Shown piece by piece: positions 30,214 through 32,732 of a stretch of 32,732 bases of DNA (the stretch's first letter is position 1; the number at the start of each line of letters is the position of its first letter). A program made the position numbers and the translations under genes. The notes below the pieces were generated by a model. The model was not told the origin of the DNA and made no database searches. It worked only from the letters and a program-made list of their open reading frames with translations. Location of the stretch: positions 1 to 32,732 of the forward strand of contig JAUMBL010000120.1 in NCBI GenBank assembly GCA_032115775.1. The letters are read 5' to 3'. Origin of the DNA: M3007 sp032115775. Lineage in GTDB: Bacteria > Bacteroidota > Bacteroidia > Chitinophagales > Saprospiraceae.

Positions 30214-32732
30214 ATGAGAAAACAAATACGCTCTTCCATCTGCTTTTTCCTTTTTTCCATTCCGGTGATCCATTCCGGCGCGTTATTTGCCCAAGGCTGT
30301 CCCGGTCTCTCCTCCGTTACCCTGAATGTTGTGGCCGCTCCGGAGCCGGAAATTGACGGCCCCGCAGCGTTTTGTCCAGGATCAAGCGCCACGCTTACGG
30401 TGACGGAAACCTTTAATAGTTACAGTTGGACCGGCGGCGGCAATACGCAATCGGTAACCGTCAATGCGCCGGGAACGTACCGGGTAACTGTGACCAATGC
30501 CTCCGGCTGCACCGGTACGGATACTTTTACCGTGAACCTTGCCGCAGTACCAACGCCTTCGATTACTGCCGCACCCTATGCCTGCAACGGTCAACTGGTA
30601 TTGAATGCCGGCGCAGGATTTGCCACGTATGATTGGTCCACCGGCGATACGATTAACCCAGTCGCCATCACGACCTCGGGTACGTACAGCGTGACGGTCA
30701 GTAATGCCGCCGGCTGTAACGGCGTCGCCGCATTCAATGCCACGATTCCCAACCCGCCCACAGTGGCCGTCAGCGGTAATACGGAATTTTGTTCCAACGC
30801 TTCCACCACGCTGAGCGCCACAGCCGGGCTGAGCTCCTACGCCTGGTCGAACGGACAAAACGGACAAACCATTACCGTGAATACCGCCGGGGTTTATAGC
30901 GTGACGGCCACCGACAACTTCAACTGCACCGCCACCGCCACAACCACCGTTACAACGCTGCCCGCCCCGCAACCCGATATCGCCGGCCCGGCAGCCGTGT
31001 GTACGAACGAATCGGCCACGTTTTCCGTGCCCGGCGCGTTCAACACCTACGCTTGGTCGAACGGCCAAAACGGACAAAGCATCACGGTAAATACGGCCGG
31101 AACATACACCGTGACCGTCACCAACGCCAACAGCTGCACCGGTACAGCCTCCAAAATCCTGAACCTGCTGCCCCTCCCGCAACCGGCAATATCGGCCGCG
31201 CCTTATCAGTGCGACGGCCAACTGACGCTGAATGCCGGCACAGGGTTTGCCAACTACGTATGGTCGAACGGGCAAGGCGCCAATCCGATCTCCGTCAATA
31301 CGGCGGGCGCCTATGAGGTGACCGTCACAGACGCCCAAGGCTGCACAAACACCGCCACGTTTAACGCCGTCATACCGGCGAATCCGGCGGTTCAAATTAC
31401 CGGGGATAATCAATTTTGCTCTAATGAAAGCGCCAACTTGCAAGCCACGGCGGGCTTTAACAACTACGCCTGGTCGAACGGCCAAAATAGCCAGAATATA
31501 CAAGTGTCCAATCCCGGCAACTATGCAGTCACGGTAACCGACGGTTTCGGTTGTACGGCGACCAATAATTTTACGGTGAGCGCGCTGCCGGCGCCGATAC
31601 CGACGGTGAGTGGCCCAGGCGCCGTTTGCAGCGGCGAACAGGCTTTGCTGGAAGCCCAGCCCGGTTTTAGCGCTTACGCCTGGTCGAACGGCCAAAACGG
31701 ACAAACGATCACGGTAAATGCCGCCGGAACGTACGTCGTGACCGTCACCGACGCCAACAGCTGCACCGGTACAGCCTCCGAAACCCTGAGCCTGCTGCCC
31801 CTCCCGCAACCGGCGATATCAGCCGCGCCTTATCAGTGCGACGGTCAGTTAACGCTGAACGCAGGTCCCGGATTTTCCGCTTACGCCTGGTCGAATGGCC
31901 AGGGCGGTAATTCCGTCGTGGTAAATGCCTCGGGTTCTTATTCCGTTACCGTCACCGGCGCAAACGGCTGTACGAACGCGGCTGCACTTTTCGCCGTCAT
32001 TCCGGCAGATCCGCAGGTCGGTATCAGCGGCGACAACCAATTTTGCGCAGGCGGCAGCGCCACCCTGCAGGCTACGCCAGGGTTTGTAGCGTATGGATGG
32101 TCGAACGGACTGAGCGGCGCCGCCATTTCGGTCGCTACCGGCGGCGTGTATAGCGTAACCGCTACGGATAATCTGGGATGTACGGCTTTCGCCGACTTTA
32201 CGGTGGCGCAATTACCAACGCCCGCGCCGATCGTAAGCGGCCCGGCAGTCGTCTGTGCCGGACAGTCGGCCACCTTGCAAACGCAGGGCGGTTTCAATGC
32301 ATATACCTGGTCAAACGGCCAGTTTACGCCCTCGATCAGCGTATCAGCGCCGGGAACCTACCGCGTCACGGTGACGGACACCAACGGCTGTACAGGGGAG
32401 GATGCCCAAAATCTGAACGTACTGCCGGCGCCCCAGCCGGACATCAGCGCCGCGCCGTACGCCTGTAACGGCCTACTGACCCTGAACGCCGGGGCAGGCT
32501 TCAACGCGTACGCTTGGTCCAATGGACAAAACGGAGCGTCCATCAATATTGCGCAAAGCGGCGATTACACCGTCACGGTCACCGGCGCGAACGGCTGTAC
32601 CGGAACCGACCTGTTTTTCGCTGATATCCCCGCCGACCCGCTGGTACAAATCAGCGGAAACAACACGTTCTGTCAGGGCGGAAATGCCGCGCTGACAGCC
32701 TCCGCCGGCCTGAGCGCTTATGTTTGGTCCAC
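30214..32732 (+). CDS. Giant Ig/PKD-like repeat surface protein (3' end beyond the window)
   Basis: The frame opens at ATG 30214 with a signal peptide (MRKQIRSSICFFLFSIPVIH, then SGALFAQG). It stays open for 839 codons to the window edge, so the C-terminus is unseen. The visible part consists of Ig-like domains of about 70 residues, each with a Cys, a YAWSNGQNGQ-type tryptophan strand, TVNTAGTYTVTVT and a closing GCTG cysteine. Domains come in three types in fixed order: SGPAxVC, then SAAPYxCNGQL, then ISGNxxFC. The order repeats four times, giving twelve domains, the last partial. Such arrays in Bacteroidota usually end in a T9SS C-terminal domain, so export by T9SS is inferred. Element A2 sits just upstream and may have displaced the original promoter. 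Confidence 0.82.
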   Translation, partial: MRKQIRSSICFFLFSIPVIHSGALFAQGCPGLSSVTLNVVAAPEPEIDGPAAFCPGSSATLTVTETFNSYSWTGGGNTQSVTVNAPGTYRVTVTNASGCTGTDTFTVNLAAVPTPSITAAPYACNGQLVLNAGAGFATYDWSTGDTINPVAITTSGTYSVTVSNAAGCNGVAAFNATIPNPPTVAVSGNTEFCSNASTTLSATAGLSSYAWSNGQNGQTITVNTAGVYSVTATDNFNCTATATTTVTTLPAPQPDIAGPAAVCTNESATFSVPGAFNTYAWSNGQNGQSITVNTAGTYTVTVTNANSCTGTASKILNLLPLPQPAISAAPYQCDGQLTLNAGTGFANYVWSNGQGANPISVNTAGAYEVTVTDAQGCTNTATFNAVIPANPAVQITGDNQFCSNESANLQATAGFNNYAWSNGQNSQNIQVSNPGNYAVTVTDGFGCTATNNFTVSALPAPIPTVSGPGAVCSGEQALLEAQPGFSAYAWSNGQNGQTITVNAAGTYVVTVTDANSCTGTASETLSLLPLPQPAISAAPYQCDGQLTLNAGPGFSAYAWSNGQGGNSVVVNASGSYSVTVTGANGCTNAAALFAVIPADPQVGISGDNQFCAGGSATLQATPGFVAYGWSNGLSGAAISVATGGVYSVTATDNLGCTAFADFTVAQLPTPAPIVSGPAVVCAGQSATLQTQGGFNAYTWSNGQFTPSISVSAPGTYRVTVTDTNGCTGEDAQNLNVLPAPQPDISAAPYACNGLLTLNAGAGFNAYAWSNGQNGASINIAQSGDYTVTVTGANGCTGTDLFFADIPADPLVQISGNNTFCQGGNAALTASAGLSAYVWS
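30350..32732 (+). repeat. Higher-order repeat: four 627-bp units of three Ig-like domains
   Basis: The Cys codon of the PYxCNGQL domain recurs at 30583, 31210, 31837 and 32464, each step exactly 627 bases (209 codons). Units 2 and 3 share long nearly identical DNA around the CTGCTGCCCCTCCCGCAACC segment (31164-31182 and 31791-31809). The last unit runs off the window. Confidence 0.85.

Noticed and set aside
30382..31809. Long antisense open frame (475 codons) inside the last repeat gene
   Set aside because: It is the complement of a repetitive, GC-rich coding strand with few stop codons; the sense strand has a signal peptide and clear Ig-like domains.

Overview
The window looks like a chromosome segment of a moderately GC-rich Bacteroidota, most likely near the Saprospiria. 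That is an inference from gene content. One giant surface protein ends in a type IX secretion (T9SS) type B gliding-associated C-terminal domain. There is a secreted protein built from the GldM C-terminal region, a CRTAC1 (FG-GAP plus ASPIC/UnbV) lipoprotein, a PDDEXK/AAA ATPase of the Bacteroidetes-rich PF09820/PF08011 type, and an arsenosugar-type radical SAM pair. Several promoters match the Bacteroidetes -7 box TAnnTTTG.

Layout. 1-5188: tail of pdxJ, a secreted PPP-type phosphatase, an OmpA/SPOR-like protein translationally coupled to a sugar-kinase-like phosphotransferase (NahK type), a DUF1460 amidase-like protein, and a solitary GldM C-terminal protein. 5393-7581: DUF58 protein and a macro-domain protein, separated by hairpin element B1. 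7767-11321: an ECF sigma factor, anti-sigma-like protein, DUF4097-like protein and duplicated outer-membrane protein, all on one strand and likely one envelope-response cluster. 11418-17732: a 2104-residue repeat protein exported by T9SS. 17781-22092: element B2, a Rieske oxygenase, a DUF937 protein, an HD phosphohydrolase and the ArsS plus AhpD-like pair. 22343-28637: CRTAC1 lipoprotein, the mobile element A1 with hairpin B3, a secreted GH65 enzyme and an AAA/PDDEXK protein. 28638-30180: an AT-rich accessory patch with a decayed gene, a lipoprotein cut off by an IS3-family fragment, a 21-bp repeat present three times and element A2. From 30214 to the end is a second giant repeat protein, still open at the window edge.

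The least expected content is not in the genes. Two families of non-coding elements recur. Family A is a 163-164 bp long-hairpin, MITE-like element with two nearly identical copies in opposite orientation, one shorter derivative and several degenerate pieces. Family B has three copies of a long stem whose arms differ between copies but stay complementary (compensatory changes at the same base pairs), followed by a conserved box ending near GGACTTAT. The second striking signal is an exact 627-bp (209-residue) higher-order repeat of three different Ig-like domains in the last gene.
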